DNA from: Azospirillum sp. RU38E
Lineage (GTDB): Bacteria > Pseudomonadota > Alphaproteobacteria > Azospirillales > Azospirillaceae
Length of the DNA stretch: 64,000 bases
NCBI RefSeq assembly: GCF_900188385.1
Contig: NZ_FZOI01000004.1
Coordinates: 310,001 to 374,000 of the forward strand
Reading direction: 5' to 3'
The stretch's first letter is position 1, and every line of letters starts with the position of its first letter. Below are positions 8,633-18,870 of the stretch, one piece after another. The notes under the pieces are model-generated. The model was not told the origin of the DNA and did not search any database. It saw nothing but the letters and a program-made list of their open reading frames with translations. The translations under genes and the position numbers were made by a program.

Positions 8633-8784
8633 TATTTCTGTCGCAGAATTTTACGCGATAAAAATCAATGATCTACGCTCAAAGTACGGAAATGACGAGA
8701 GCGGGCGCGCCGTACCCTCTGCAGACGCACCCCACCCCTCAAGGTAGCAAAAGACGATAGAAATGCCGCGAATCGGGCACAGCG

Positions 8785-9030
8785 TTACTCGCGCAGCAGC
8801 GCCCGCCAGTCGATCCAGCCGAAATAACTGGTGGACCAGGCGGCCAGCACCAGAAGGGCGGAGATCAGGCTGGTCCAGATAAATTTCTTGATCAACAGCG
8901 GGTTGGCGGGGGCACCGGGCTGGTGCCCCACCTGTTCAGCCGCCTCGCGCTTCACGCCGAACGGCAGCACGGCGAACAGAACCGTCCACCAGACCGTGAA
9001 ATAGATCGCCGCCCAGGTCGCCCAGCCCAT
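8785..9030 (-). CDS. DUF1467 family membrane protein
   Basis: An 81-residue protein with two predicted membrane helices (about residues 5-25, AAIYFTVWWTVLFAVLPFGV, and 50-68, FIWTSLISALLVLAAW) and a polar linker. It is the DUF1467 family, found almost only in alphaproteobacteria and habitually located between the methylmalonyl-CoA epimerase gene and proS. Function is unknown. It follows mce with a 12-nt gap, so it is likely the last gene of the birA-coaX-rnj-mce group. Confidence 0.88.
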   Translation of the reverse strand: MGWATWAAIYFTVWWTVLFAVLPFGVKREAAEQVGHQPGAPANPLLIKKFIWTSLISALLVLAAWSTSYFGWIDWRALLRE

Positions 9031-9042
9031 CGCGTGCCCCCA

Positions 9043-9447
9043 TCAGACCTGTTCGATTTCAACCAGGGTGCCGTAGAGATCCTTCGGGTGCAGAAACAGC
9101 ACAGGTTTGCCATGGGCCCCGATCTTCGGCTCCCCATCCCCCAGCACGCGCAACCCGTCGGCCTTCAGCTTGTCGCGGGCAGCCAGAATATCCTCCACCT
9201 CATAACAGACATGGTGAATGCCACCGGACGGGTTGCTGGCCAGGAACTTGGCAATGGGGCTGCCCTCCCCGAACGGGTGCAGCAATTCAATCTTGGTGTT
9301 GGGCAGTTCCACGAACACCGTGGTCACGCCATGGTCCGGCAGGTGCAGTGCCGCGCTGACCTTGGCCCCCAACGTATCCCGATAGGTGGCGGTGGCCGCC
9401 GCCAGATCGGGCACCACAATGGCGACATGGTTCAAACGACCGATCAT
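9043..9447 (-). CDS. mce: Methylmalonyl-CoA epimerase
   Basis: Interconverts the (R) and (S) forms of methylmalonyl-CoA, needed for propionyl-CoA breakdown through methylmalonyl-CoA mutase. The 134-residue protein is a vicinal-oxygen-chelate (glyoxalase/bleomycin-resistance fold) member: LNHVAIVVPDLAAA at the N-terminus with metal-ligand His7, the GGIHHVCYEVEDI segment with the second metal-binding His, and LVEIEQV at the end with the Glu ligand. Full family length. It lies between RNase J and DUF1467, a common alphaproteobacterial order. Confidence 0.92.
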   Translation of the reverse strand: MIGRLNHVAIVVPDLAAATATYRDTLGAKVSAALHLPDHGVTTVFVELPNTKIELLHPFGEGSPIAKFLASNPSGGIHHVCYEVEDILAARDKLKADGLRVLGDGEPKIGAHGKPVLFLHPKDLYGTLVEIEQV

Positions 9448-9485
9448 TTCTTCCCCCTGTTCATTCTTTTATCGACAGATAGACA

Positions 9486-9517
9486 CAAGGGCCGGGTACC
9501 GAAAGCCCCGGCCCTTG
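9486..9517 (-). terminator. GC-rich hairpin downstream of ribonuclease J
   Basis: CAAGGGCCGGG and CCCCGGCCCTTG form a strong stem 25 nt past the rnj stop. The following minus-strand sequence lacks a T-run, so it may slow or protect transcript ends rather than fully terminate before mce. Confidence 0.45.
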
Positions 9518-9541
9518 CGACATGGTGGCGCGCACGGAAAG

Positions 9542-11227
9542 CTAAATCCGGACCAGATGGATTTCCGTCATTGGCTTGCGCCCCTGCATGGCGGAGAAAT
9601 TGCGCCGCACTGCCACGCGCGCTGCTTCCTTCACCGAAGAATCCTCCAGCCGGGCGGTACGCGACAGCTGGTCCACAGCCCCGCGGATGCGGCTGATCAA
9701 ATCCGCCGTCTCCTCCTCATATTCATCCTCTTCCAGCAGCCCCATGATGGAGACTTTAGGATCGGCCAGAAGGTCGCCACGCGGCGTCATCACCAGCGTC
9801 ACCACCACCGCCCCGCTCTGGGCCATGCGGGTACGGCCGCGCAGGGCCTGGTTATTCATCGGGACAATGCGCTTGCCATCAATGCATAGCCGGCCGGCAT
9901 GGACATGCCCCACCAGCGCCGCTGGTCCGGGGGCCAAGCGGATGGCCCCGCCATCCTCCGGCACCAGCACCTCCGGCACCTGGCAATCCCGCGCCAGTTC
10001 GGCATGGGCCGCCAGATGGCGCCCTTCGCCATGGACCGGTATGGCGATCTTGGGCCGAACCCATTGATACATCTGCACCAGCTCTTCGCGCGCCGGATGG
10101 CCGGAGACATGCACGAAGGCGTCATCGGCGGTGATGATCTTGATGCCCCGCCGCAGCAGGCCATTCTGGATCTTGCCGATCGACTTCTCATTACCGGGAA
10201 TTTCACGGGCGGAGAAAATCACCACATCGCCGCGTTCCAGCGTCACATCCGGGTGCTCGCCGGTGGCCATACGTGACAAGGCGGCGCGCGCCTCCCCCTG
10301 GCTGCCGGTGCAGATCAACAACACCTTTTCGCGCGGCAGGAAGCCTGCTTCCTTTTCCGTCAGGAAAGGCGGCAGATCGGTCAGATAGCCATTCTCTCGC
10401 GCGGCCTCATTGATGCGCCAGAGGGAACGGCCGACCAGCGCCACCTGCCGGTCATGCGCATGGGCCGCCTGGGTGATGGAATGCAGACGCGCCACATTGC
10501 TGGCAAAGCAGGTGACGGCTATCCGCGTGTCCTTATATTGCCCGAACAAGTCCATGAAACTGTCGCGGACTTCTGATTCGGAACCGGAACGACCGGGGAT
10601 CAGCGCGTTGGTGCTGTCGCACACCATGGCGGTGACACCTTCGCGCCCCAGATTCTGCAAGGCTGTCTCGTTCGACAGCAGGCCGATCACCGGGTCGGGG
10701 TCCAGCTTCCAGTCGCCCGTATGCAGCACCGTACCCGCCGGGGTGCGGATCACCACAGCATTGGGCTCGGGGATGGAATGGGTCAGGCTGATCAATTCGA
10801 TATCGAAAGGACCGATATGGCTGCGACCGCCAAGGGGCAGCACATGGATCGGCACCTTGTTCTGCAATCCCTTCTCCACCAGCTTCGCCTTCAGGAAGCT
10901 GGCGGCAAAGGGGGTACACCAGACCGGGACGCGCAAATCCTCCCATAGATAGGGGATGGCGCCCAGATGATCCTCATGCGCGTGGGTGACCAGGATGCCG
11001 ACCAGATCGCCCAGACGCTCCTCGATAAAGCTGGTATCGGGCAAAATAATCTCGATACCGGGGGTCGTTTCGTCAGCGAAACTGACCCCCAGATCAACCA
11101 TCAGCCATTTCCCGGCATGATGGTAGAGATTGAGATTCATGCCGATTTCGCCGGAACCGCCTAGCGGCAGGAAATACAGGGCGGCGGGATCGAAATCTTT
11201 TGTCGTCAAGTGCTTGCTATCGCTCAT
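9542..11227 (-). CDS. rnj: Ribonuclease J
   Basis: RNA-degrading and rRNA-processing enzyme with endonuclease and 5'-3' exonuclease activity in characterised members. The 561-residue protein shows the metallo-beta-lactamase signature H82-x-H84-x-D86-H87 (THAHEDHLGAIPYLW), a beta-CASP region with LICTGSQGEARAALSRMA, and the C-terminal HVSGHPAREEL metal-binding motif. It overlaps the stop of coaX by 4 bp (ATGA), so it is translationally coupled. The nuoN-birA-coaX-rnj order is widespread in alphaproteobacteria. Confidence 0.95.
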   Translation of the reverse strand: MSDSKHLTTKDFDPAALYFLPLGGSGEIGMNLNLYHHAGKWLMVDLGVSFADETTPGIEIILPDTSFIEERLGDLVGILVTHAHEDHLGAIPYLWEDLRVPVWCTPFAASFLKAKLVEKGLQNKVPIHVLPLGGRSHIGPFDIELISLTHSIPEPNAVVIRTPAGTVLHTGDWKLDPDPVIGLLSNETALQNLGREGVTAMVCDSTNALIPGRSGSESEVRDSFMDLFGQYKDTRIAVTCFASNVARLHSITQAAHAHDRQVALVGRSLWRINEAARENGYLTDLPPFLTEKEAGFLPREKVLLICTGSQGEARAALSRMATGEHPDVTLERGDVVIFSAREIPGNEKSIGKIQNGLLRRGIKIITADDAFVHVSGHPAREELVQMYQWVRPKIAIPVHGEGRHLAAHAELARDCQVPEVLVPEDGGAIRLAPGPAALVGHVHAGRLCIDGKRIVPMNNQALRGRTRMAQSGAVVVTLVMTPRGDLLADPKVSIMGLLEEDEYEEETADLISRIRGAVDQLSRTARLEDSSVKEAARVAVRRNFSAMQGRKPMTEIHLVRI

Positions 11228-12027
11228 TCGGTCCTGTTTTCAGTCCGGGGGCTGTTGCGTTCATGGATCAACCGGAGACCCCGCAACGTCAGGTCTCCAT
11301 CAATATGGTGGATCAGGTCGCTTTCCTCGGCGAACAGGCGCACCAGCCCGCCGGTACCGATGACCGTCACCTTGCGCGAACCGTCAGGCGAAAGTTCCGC
11401 GATAATCCGTTTCAAAATACCTTCAATCAGGCCGGTATAGCCCCAGAACATGCCCGATTGCATGGCCCCCACCGTGCCGCGCCCGATGGCGCTGGCGGGT
11501 CGCAGGATATCCACCTTGGGCAATTGGGCGGCCACCTTATGCAGGGCATCCAGGGAAAGCGCCGGGCCCGGTGCGATGACACCGCCCAAAAAGGCCCCCG
11601 TCTCATCCACCACATCAAAGGTAGTGCCGGTACCGATATCAATAACCACCAGCGGCACTGGATAGGAGGCACGGGCGGATATGGCATTCACCAACCGATC
11701 CGCCCCCGCCTCACGCGGGTTATCCAGCTTGATCTCAATCCCCAGATCGACACGCGGGTCGCCGACGCGTTTCGGTTCGCAACCGAAATGTTCCTCGCAC
11801 AGCTTGGTCAAGGCATAGGTCTGGGCGGGGACCACCGACGACAGGATGGTATCGGTGATATCGGCGACTTTCAGGCCCTTCATTGCCATCAGGCTGATCA
11901 ACCAGACGGCATATTCATCGGCAGTACGCTGGCTGTTGGTGGAGATGCGCCAATGACCCCGTATCGCCGTACCCTCGAATACGGCGAAAACCACATTGGT
12001 GTTACCGGCATCAATGGCCAACAGCAT
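11224..12027 (-). CDS. coaX: Type III pantothenate kinase
   Basis: Catalyses the first step of coenzyme A synthesis, phosphorylation of pantothenate. The 267-residue protein has the acetate/sugar kinase-type phosphate loop DAGNTN (residues 6-11), GADRLVNAISA with the catalytic Asp, and IDIGTGTTFDVVD. This type is insensitive to CoA feedback and needs a monovalent cation in studied examples. It starts 5 nt after birA and overlaps rnj by 4 bp. Confidence 0.95.
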   Translation of the reverse strand: MLLAIDAGNTNVVFAVFEGTAIRGHWRISTNSQRTADEYAVWLISLMAMKGLKVADITDTILSSVVPAQTYALTKLCEEHFGCEPKRVGDPRVDLGIEIKLDNPREAGADRLVNAISARASYPVPLVVIDIGTGTTFDVVDETGAFLGGVIAPGPALSLDALHKVAAQLPKVDILRPASAIGRGTVGAMQSGMFWGYTGLIEGILKRIIAELSPDGSRKVTVIGTGGLVRLFAEESDLIHHIDGDLTLRGLRLIHERNSPRTENRTE

Positions 12028-12032
12028 CGGCC

Positions 12033-12818
12033 CTACCCTTCCCTACCGAAAAACACGTCACCCGCCGTCACACGACGAATGAACCCGTCACAATCAACCA
12101 GCAGAGCGCCATCCATATCAAGATCCAGCAAGATGCCGGAGAAATTTTCATGCGCCAACCGCACCGTGACCGGCGCCCCCAGCCCTTGCGCCGCATTCAA
12201 CCACGCGGCGCGGATGGGGGCGAAGCCCTGGCGCAGCAGATGCTGATACCATCGTTCAAAATGGCGGCTGTAATGGGCCAGGACAAGGCGCGGGGTGATA
12301 TCCGCCACGGCACCCACCGCCCTTAAGCAGGTCGCGGGATAGGGTGTGTCATCCGGGAAGGCGGAAACATTGATGCCAGTGCCCAGCACCAACCAATCGA
12401 CCAGTCCCGTAGGGCCGGGCTCTGATTCCAGCAGGATGCCGGAAATTTTCGCACCGCCGGCCAACACATCATTGGGCCATTTTAATGTCGGGCGTGCTGG
12501 CGTCAACGCTGCCACCGTCTCCGCCACAGCCAAGGCCGCCACGAAGGAAAGCAGAGCCGCATCGGCCGGCGGCAGGGCCGGCCGCAAAACCAGGGAACAG
12601 GCCAAGTTTCCTTCCGGCGAGTTCCAGGCGCGGCCCCGGCGCCCCCGTCCTCCTGTCTGGCGGTGGGCAAAGATCATGGTGCCTTCCGGGGCACCTTGGC
12701 GCGCCAGTTCCTTGGCCTCGTCGTTGGTGCTGCCGCAGCTTTCCAGTTCCACCAAATAAAAGAACGCGGGCAGCCGAGCTGCCCGCGTTGCTTCACTCAT
12801 CTCTTCAGGCTGGTTCAT
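12033..12818 (-). CDS. birA: Biotin--[acetyl-CoA-carboxylase] ligase
   Basis: Attaches biotin to biotin carboxyl carrier protein. The 261-residue protein is the catalytic form without an N-terminal DNA-binding domain, so it is not expected to be a repressor. The adenylate/biotin-binding motif GRGRRGRAW lies at 57-65, followed by LKWPNDVL and the KISGILLE segment containing the reactive lysine. The ATG at 12818 overlaps the region just after the nuoN stop; an in-frame ATG at 12800 is an alternative start that would still leave the fold intact. Follows the nuo operon directly, apparently in one transcript. Confidence 0.92.
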   Translation of the reverse strand: MNQPEEMSEATRAARLPAFFYLVELESCGSTNDEAKELARQGAPEGTMIFAHRQTGGRGRRGRAWNSPEGNLACSLVLRPALPPADAALLSFVAALAVAETVAALTPARPTLKWPNDVLAGGAKISGILLESEPGPTGLVDWLVLGTGINVSAFPDDTPYPATCLRAVGAVADITPRLVLAHYSRHFERWYQHLLRQGFAPIRAAWLNAAQGLGAPVTVRLAHENFSGILLDLDMDGALLVDCDGFIRRVTAGDVFFGREG

Positions 12819-12828
12819 GCCGATGCCG

Positions 12829-14277
12829 TCAACGGGCACCGAACAGAGAAGCCGCAGCAGCAGCCGCACCGGAGGTGATGGGCGCCAGGAAGAAGATATA
12901 GACCGGGAAGACGAACAGGGCGGCTCCGGTGGCAACCACACCCGTCAACAGGGCCGGCCGGTCGAGCTGTTCCGTCACGTCATCAAAATACATCACCTTG
13001 ATAACGCGCAGGTAATAGTAACAGCTGATACCGGAAGCGACGACGCCGACAATGGCCAGCCCATAGAGCTGGGACTGGATGGCCGGCAGGAAGACCGCCC
13101 ACTTGCCCCAGAAGCCCGCCGCCGGCGGTACACCGGCCAGGGACCACATGAACAGCGCCATGGCAAAGGCCAGCAGCGGATGGGTCTTGGACAGGCCCGC
13201 CAGATCGGCGATTTCTTCCACGGCGCGGCCATTTTGGCGCATCGACAGGATGATGGCGAACACACCGACATTCATGGCGAGATAGATCGCCAGATAAATC
13301 AGCACGCCGCGCACGCCTTCTTGGCTGCCTGCAGACAGACCGACCAGCGCGTAACCAATATGGCCGATGGAGCTGTAGGCCATCAGACGCTTGATGTTCT
13401 TCTGCTGAATGGCCCCCAGCGCACCGACAATCATCGATGCGGCAGCGCAGAACCAGATCACCTGATGCCACTGCGCCGTCAGATCGCCAAAGGGACCGAC
13501 CAGCACGCGGATGAACAGGGTCATGGCCGCCACCTTCGGCGCCACGGCGAAGAACGACGTCACCGACGTCGGCGCCCCTTCATAGACGTCCGGCGTCCAC
13601 ATATGGAACGGCACGGCGGAAATCTTGAAGGCCAGACCGGCAGCCACAAACACCATGCCAACAATCACGCCCAGCGACGGGGCACCGGTCAGCACCTCGG
13701 CCAGACGCTCAAAGCTGACGCTGCCGGTAAAGCCATAGATCAGGCTGGAACCGTAGAGCAGCAGACCAGATGACAGCGCCCCCAACACGAAATACTTCAG
13801 GCCCGCTTCGGAGGACTTGGCAGTATCACGCTTGAAGGCCGCTAGCACATAGAGCGCCAGAGACTGCAGTTCCAACCCGATATAGAGCGAAATCAGGTTG
13901 TTGGCCGACACCATGCCCATCATGCCGAGCGTCGCCAGGACAGCCAGCACCGGATATTCGAAGCGGGCCACCCGCTCCTTTTCCAGATAATTGATCGACA
14001 GGATGATCGACAGGCCAGAGGCCGTCAGGATCAGCAGCTTGGCGAACACCGCGAACGGGTCGGTGACGAACAGGCCGTTGAAGGTGACGACGCGGCCGGT
14101 CAGCCCCACACCGGTGACGGCCAGGAAGCCGGCACCGATGAGGGACGCCACGGCCAGCCAGGAGACCAGACGCAGGGAGCCTTCACCCCGGAAGACGCCG
14201 ATCAACAGCAGCGCCATGGCGGCAACGGCCAGAAAGATCTCCGGCAAGGCAGGGATCAGGTCGGGAAAGGTTGCCAT
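12829..14277 (-). CDS. nuoN: NADH-quinone oxidoreductase subunit N
   Basis: Antiporter-like membrane subunit of complex I and one of its proton channels. The 482-residue protein has about 14 hydrophobic segments and the conserved broken-helix region around [20 protein letters not shown] with the functionally important charged residues, then [14 protein letters not shown]. Last nuo gene of the operon; nuoM ends 3 nt upstream. The coding frame overlaps the start region of birA closely enough to suggest readthrough into it. Confidence 0.97.
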   Translation of the reverse strand: MATFPDLIPALPEIFLAVAAMALLLIGVFRGEGSLRLVSWLAVASLIGAGFLAVTGVGLTGRVVTFNGLFVTDPFAVFAKLLILTASGLSIILSINYLEKERVARFEYPVLAVLATLGMMGMVSANNLISLYIGLELQSLALYVLAAFKRDTAKSSEAGLKYFVLGALSSGLLLYGSSLIYGFTGSVSFERLAEVLTGAPSLGVIVGMVFVAAGLAFKISAVPFHMWTPDVYEGAPTSVTSFFAVAPKVAAMTLFIRVLVGPFGDLTAQWHQVIWFCAAASMIVGALGAIQQKNIKRLMAYSSIGHIGYALVGLSAGSQEGVRGVLIYLAIYLAMNVGVFAIILSMRQNGRAVEEIADLAGLSKTHPLLAFAMALFMWSLAGVPPAAGFWGKWAVFLPAIQSQLYGLAIVGVVASGISCYYYLRVIKVMYFDDVTEQLDRPALLTGVVATGAALFVFPVYIFFLAPITSGAAAAAASLFGAR

Positions 14278-14280
14278 GGC

Positions 14281-15873
14281 TCAGTTCTCGCTCGCCTTGT
14301 CGGCCACCGACTGCCCTTGGGTGGCAGTCGACGCGGTCTCTTGGGTGACGTGTGCGGTCTGGGTCGGCTGGGCTTCGATCAGCCCGGCCGAACGCAGGGA
14401 CGCCTGATGATCCGCCAGGATCTTCTCCAGCGTCGGGTTATAGACATTCTGGAAGCTGGCCGGATAGACGCCCATGATGATCACGATGGCGACCAGCGGG
14501 GCGAAGAAGCTGACTTCCTTCCAGTTCAGATCTTGCATCGCCTTCACTTCCGGCTTGTCCAGCTTGCCGAAGAACAGCTTGCGGAACAGCAGCAGCATGT
14601 AGGCGGCACCCAGCACCAGACCGGTGGCGGAGAACAGACCGACCCAGGTGTTCGCTTCAAACGCACCCAGCATGGTCAGGAATTCACCGACGAAACCAGA
14701 GGTGCCCGGCAGACCAACCGAGGCGAACATGAAGATGGCGAACACCACCGCATAGCGCGGCATGTTCTTGGCCATGCCGCCATAGGCGGCCATTTCACGG
14801 GTATGCAGACGGTTATAGGCAACGCCGATGCAGAGGAACAGCGCGGCCGACACGAAGGTGTGGCTCAGCATCTGGAACATCGCGCCGTCCAGACCCTGCT
14901 GGTTCATGGTGAAGATGCCCATCGACACGTAACCCATATGGGCCACAGAGCTGTAGGCGATCATCTTCTTCATGTCGGTCTGCGCCAGCGCCACCAGGGA
15001 GGTGTAGATGATGGCGCCGATCGACATCACGAAGACCAGATTCTGGAAGTAGAAGCTGGCTTCCGGCAGCATCTGGATATTGGCGCGGATCAGACCATAG
15101 CCACCCATCTTCAGCATCACGCCGGCCAGCATGACCGAACCGGCGGTCGGCGCTTCCACGTGGGCGAACGGCAGCCAGGTATGGGCCGGCCAGATCGGCG
15201 TCTTTACCGCAAAGGCGATGAAGAAGGCCAACCACAGCCAGATCTGCATGTTGCTGCTGAACGGATAGTCCACCATCACCCGCATATCCATGGTGCCGGC
15301 GGTCAGATACATGGCCAGGATGGCCAGCAGCATCAGCACCGAACCCACGAACGTGTAGATGAAGAACTTGTAGGAAGCATAGACGCGGTTGGGACCGCCC
15401 CAGACGCCGATCATCAGGAACATCGGCAGCAGCACCCCTTCGAAGAAGAAGTAGAACAGCACGAAGTCCAGCGCCGTGAACATGCCGACCAGCATGGTTT
15501 CCAGAACCAGCAGGGCGATCATGAATTCCTTGACGCGCTTTTCAACCGCATCCCAGGAGGCCAGCACGCAGATCGGGGTCAACAGGGTGGAGGCCAGAAC
15601 AAACCAGACCGACACGCCGTCAATGCCCTTGATATAGGCAATGTTGAAGGCCGGCAGCCACTGCACCTCCTCCACGAGCTGGAAGCCCGGATTGGAAGGG
15701 TCGAAGCCAGTCAGGATGAACAGCGAAACAATGAAGGTGATAATCGACGTCCACAGCGCCACACTCTTGGCGTTGCGCGCGACATTCTGCTCCTCCCCAC
15801 GGATCAGCAGGATGAACAACGCGCCGACAAGGGGCAGGAACGTCGTCAGCGAAAGGATCGGCACATCGGCCAT
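14281..15873 (-). CDS. nuoM: NADH-quinone oxidoreductase subunit M
   Basis: Second antiporter-like subunit of complex I, 530 aa, about 14 membrane helices. Conserved elements include FAVKTPIWPAHTWLPFAHVE, with the helix carrying the channel lysine and histidine, and KKMIAYSSVAHMGYVSMG. The C-terminal 35 residues form a polar, Gln/Thr-rich tail (HVTQETASTATQGQSVADK) that extends past the usual core. nuoL ends 18 nt upstream of its start. Confidence 0.97.
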   Translation of the reverse strand: MADVPILSLTTFLPLVGALFILLIRGEEQNVARNAKSVALWTSIITFIVSLFILTGFDPSNPGFQLVEEVQWLPAFNIAYIKGIDGVSVWFVLASTLLTPICVLASWDAVEKRVKEFMIALLVLETMLVGMFTALDFVLFYFFFEGVLLPMFLMIGVWGGPNRVYASYKFFIYTFVGSVLMLLAILAMYLTAGTMDMRVMVDYPFSSNMQIWLWLAFFIAFAVKTPIWPAHTWLPFAHVEAPTAGSVMLAGVMLKMGGYGLIRANIQMLPEASFYFQNLVFVMSIGAIIYTSLVALAQTDMKKMIAYSSVAHMGYVSMGIFTMNQQGLDGAMFQMLSHTFVSAALFLCIGVAYNRLHTREMAAYGGMAKNMPRYAVVFAIFMFASVGLPGTSGFVGEFLTMLGAFEANTWVGLFSATGLVLGAAYMLLLFRKLFFGKLDKPEVKAMQDLNWKEVSFFAPLVAIVIIMGVYPASFQNVYNPTLEKILADHQASLRSAGLIEAQPTQTAHVTQETASTATQGQSVADKASEN

Positions 15874-15891
15874 TTCGAAAGACTCCCTACC

Positions 15892-17829
15892 TCAGCGCGC
15901 CAGGAAGAACCAGCCGGCCAACGCGACCACGCCGATCACCATCACGAAAGCATAATGGTACACATAACCGGACTGCAGCCGACCGGCGATCACGGACAAG
16001 CCGCGCGTCACCTTGGCCGCCCCATCGGGGCCCAGACCGTCGATGATGGCCACATCACCCACCTTCCACAGGCCGAAGCCAAGCTTCATGGCCGGACGGA
16101 CGAACAGGGCATTGTACAGCTCATCAAACATGTACTTGCGGAACACGAAGGCATGGATGGCCTTGAAGGTGCCGACAAAGGCGCCCGGCAGGCCCGGTAC
16201 AAACATGTAGAAGACATAGGCCAGCGCGATACCGGTCAGACCCGCCGCCAGCGGGGCATAGGGCACCCAGCTCGGGACATGGTGGGCGGCATCGATGATC
16301 GTGCCATGCTCACCCGCCAGCATGAAGATGCTGCCGGACCAGAATTCCGCCAGCTCATGGCCGACGAACCAATCCTTGGCGACGATACCGGCCAGAACCG
16401 CACCGACAGCCAGCACGAACAGCGGCGCCAGCATCACCAGCGGGCTTTCATGCACATGCGCCATCACCTTTTCGGAAGCGCGCGGCTTGCCATGGAAGGT
16501 CATGATCAGCAGACGCCAGCTATAGAAGGCGGTCATGAAGGCCGCGGCGATACCCATCCAGAAGGCAAAGGTGCCGATGGCGGTATGCTTGGCAAACGCC
16601 ACTTCCAGGATCATGTCCTTGGAGTAGAAGCCGGCGAAAATCGGGATACCGGCCAGCGCCAGATTACCGATCCACATCATCGCATAGGTGACGGGGATCT
16701 GCTTCCAGATGCCACCCATATTGCGCATGTCCTGTTCATCGGACATGGCATGGATCACCGAGCCAGCGCCCAGGAAAAGCAGCGCCTTAAAGAAGGCGTG
16801 GGTCATCAGGTGGAACACGGCGGCCGGATACGCGCCGACACCGATGGCGAAGAACATGTAACCAAGCTGGCTCATCGTCGAATAGGCGATGACGCGCTTG
16901 ATGTCGAACTGGGTCAGGCCAATCGTGGCTGCGACGAACGCCGTCAGCGCACCCAGCACCGTCACCACTTCCAGCGCCGCCGGCGCATATTCGAACACCG
17001 GGCTCATGCGGGACAGCATGAAGACGCCGGCGGTCACCATGGTGGCCGCGTGGATCAGGGCCGACACCGGGGTCGGGCCTTCCATCGCGTCCGGCAGCCA
17101 AGTGTGCAGGCCCAGCTGGGCCGACTTGCCCATGGCACCGACAAACAGCAGCAGGCAGGCGCAGGTCAGCGCATGGACCTGGAAGCCCAGGAAGTTGAAA
17201 GTGGCATCAGCCTTGGAGGCAGCCTGCGCGAAGATCGTATCGAACTGCACGCTGCCGAAGATGACGAAGATCGCCATGATGCCCAGCGCGAAGCCAAAGT
17301 CACCCACGCGGTTGACCAGGAACGCCTTCATGGAGGCGTCGTTGGCGCTCTTCTTCTCGTACCAGAAGTTGATCAGCAGGTAGGAGGCAACGCCCACGCC
17401 TTCCCAGCCAAAGAACATCTGCAACAGGTTATCAGCGGTCACCAGCATCAGCATCATGAAGGTGAACAGCGACAGGTAAGCCATGAAGCGCGCCCGGCTC
17501 GGGTCATGGCTCATATAGCCAACCGAGTAGACATGCACCATGGACGACACGCCGTTCACCACAACCAGCATGACGGCCGTGAGCGTGTCAATCCGCAGCG
17601 ACCAGGACACCTCAAAGGTGCCGCTGTCGATCCAGGTAAACAGGTGAATGGTGCGCGCCGCCTCGTGACCGCCGAAACCGATTTCGGTGAACAGCAGCAC
17701 GGACAGGACAGCGGCGGTCAGCACGCCGGCGCAGGTGACGATCTGGGCACCCCGGTCGCCGATCAGGCGCCCGAAGAACCCGGCGATGAAGGCGCCCAAC
17801 AGGGGCAGGAAGATGGCAGCGATTTCCAT
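15892..17829 (-). CDS. nuoL: NADH-quinone oxidoreductase subunit L
   Basis: Largest antiporter-like subunit, at the tip of the membrane arm, with the long lateral helix at its C-terminus. 645 aa, about 16 helices. FWYEKKSANDASMKAFLVNR, then KSAQLGLHTWLPDAMEGPTP and KRVIAYSTMSQLGYMF are canonical. The region after about residue 540 contains the amphipathic helix and final anchor. Begins 11 nt after the nuoK stop. Confidence 0.97.
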   Translation of the reverse strand: MEIAAIFLPLLGAFIAGFFGRLIGDRGAQIVTCAGVLTAAVLSVLLFTEIGFGGHEAARTIHLFTWIDSGTFEVSWSLRIDTLTAVMLVVVNGVSSMVHVYSVGYMSHDPSRARFMAYLSLFTFMMLMLVTADNLLQMFFGWEGVGVASYLLINFWYEKKSANDASMKAFLVNRVGDFGFALGIMAIFVIFGSVQFDTIFAQAASKADATFNFLGFQVHALTCACLLLFVGAMGKSAQLGLHTWLPDAMEGPTPVSALIHAATMVTAGVFMLSRMSPVFEYAPAALEVVTVLGALTAFVAATIGLTQFDIKRVIAYSTMSQLGYMFFAIGVGAYPAAVFHLMTHAFFKALLFLGAGSVIHAMSDEQDMRNMGGIWKQIPVTYAMMWIGNLALAGIPIFAGFYSKDMILEVAFAKHTAIGTFAFWMGIAAAFMTAFYSWRLLIMTFHGKPRASEKVMAHVHESPLVMLAPLFVLAVGAVLAGIVAKDWFVGHELAEFWSGSIFMLAGEHGTIIDAAHHVPSWVPYAPLAAGLTGIALAYVFYMFVPGLPGAFVGTFKAIHAFVFRKYMFDELYNALFVRPAMKLGFGLWKVGDVAIIDGLGPDGAAKVTRGLSVIAGRLQSGYVYHYAFVMVIGVVALAGWFFLAR

Positions 17830-17839
17830 GATGCCCGCC

Positions 17840-18151
17840 TCAACCCTTCATCATGTTGATGTCTTCAACCGCGATCGTGCCGCGGTTGCGGAAATACACC
17901 ACCAGGATCGCCAGACCGATCGCCGCTTCCGCGGCGGCCACGGTCAGAATGAACATGGTGAAAATCTGGCCCACCAGGTCATTGAGATAGACCGAGAAGG
18001 ACACCAGATTGATGTTGACCGCCAGCAGGATCATTTCCACGGACATCAGGATGATGATCACGTTCTTCCGGTTCAGGAAGATGCCGAACACGCCGATGGT
18101 GAACAGCACCGCCGACAGGATCAGGTAATGCGAAAGTCCAACTTCCAACAT
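17840..18151 (-). CDS. nuoK: NADH-quinone oxidoreductase subunit K
   Basis: Three-helix membrane subunit of complex I (103 aa). [16 protein letters not shown] and the segment [19 protein letters not shown] contain the two conserved intramembrane glutamates that link the quinone site to the antiporter subunits. Starts 2 nt after the nuoJ stop. Confidence 0.97.
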   Translation of the reverse strand: MLEVGLSHYLILSAVLFTIGVFGIFLNRKNVIIILMSVEMILLAVNINLVSFSVYLNDLVGQIFTMFILTVAAAEAAIGLAILVVYFRNRGTIAVEDINMMKG

Positions 18152-18153
18152 GA

Positions 18154-18762
18154 TCAGACGCCCCCCCGCGTCGGCACCTTCCGCACCGCGACAACCTGGT
18201 CGCGTTTGCGGTCAAGCTGCTGGCCGATCTGCTGGCGACGGACACCCTTGCGCGACCGAAGGGTCAGCACGATGGCGCCAATCATCGCGACCAGCAGGAT
18301 CAGGCCGGAAGCCTGGAAGGCGTATACGTAGTCGGTATAGAGGATATGGCCGATGGCCTGTGTATTGGTCAGTTCCGACGCCGGCGGGATGGCCGTGGGG
18401 CCGCCCGCGGCCTCCACCGGGCCAATCAACTGCGTGGCGGCCAGAAAGCCCAGTTCCACCGCCAGGATGCCGCCGACCACAAGGCCGACCGGCAGATAGC
18501 GCAGGAAACCCTGGCGCAGTTCCTGGAAGTTGATGTCGAGCATCATCACCACGAACAGGAACAGCACCGCCACCGCGCCGACATAAACGATGACCAGGAT
18601 CATGGCCACGAATTCGGCGCCGATCAGCACGAACAGGGCTGCTGCGCTGAAGAAGGCAAGGATGAGGAACAACACCGAGTGAACGGGGTTCTTGGCGGTG
18701 ATCACCCGCACGGCCGAAGCCAGCAGGATCGCGGCGAACACGAAGAATGCGATATTCACCAT
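18154..18762 (-). CDS. nuoJ: NADH-quinone oxidoreductase subunit J
   Basis: Membrane subunit with five helices (202 aa). [20 protein letters not shown] is the hallmark third helix with its pi-bulge. The start at 18762 ([17 protein letters not shown]) gives the family N-terminus; an open frame runs further upstream but encodes arginine-rich residues absent from the family. The C-terminus is a basic cytoplasmic tail ([15 protein letters not shown]). Confidence 0.96.
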   Translation of the reverse strand: MVNIAFFVFAAILLASAVRVITAKNPVHSVLFLILAFFSAAALFVLIGAEFVAMILVIVYVGAVAVLFLFVVMMLDINFQELRQGFLRYLPVGLVVGGILAVELGFLAATQLIGPVEAAGGPTAIPPASELTNTQAIGHILYTDYVYAFQASGLILLVAMIGAIVLTLRSRKGVRRQQIGQQLDRKRDQVVAVRKVPTRGGV

Positions 18763-18870
18763 GGTTACGCCGCCTCCGGCGCGGGTCGTTTGCTGAAACA
18801 GGTCACGGAGGATACTCCGGGCGAAGGGCAGGCGGACGTTCCGGCGGGATCGCCGGAACGCCAAGGGTTT

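Noticed and set aside
14317-17859. Very long open frame of about 1180 codons on the plus strand
   Set aside because: It is antisense to nuoM and nuoL. GC-rich coding DNA often leaves the complementary frame open; the product is His/Gln/Arg-rich low complexity with no family pattern.
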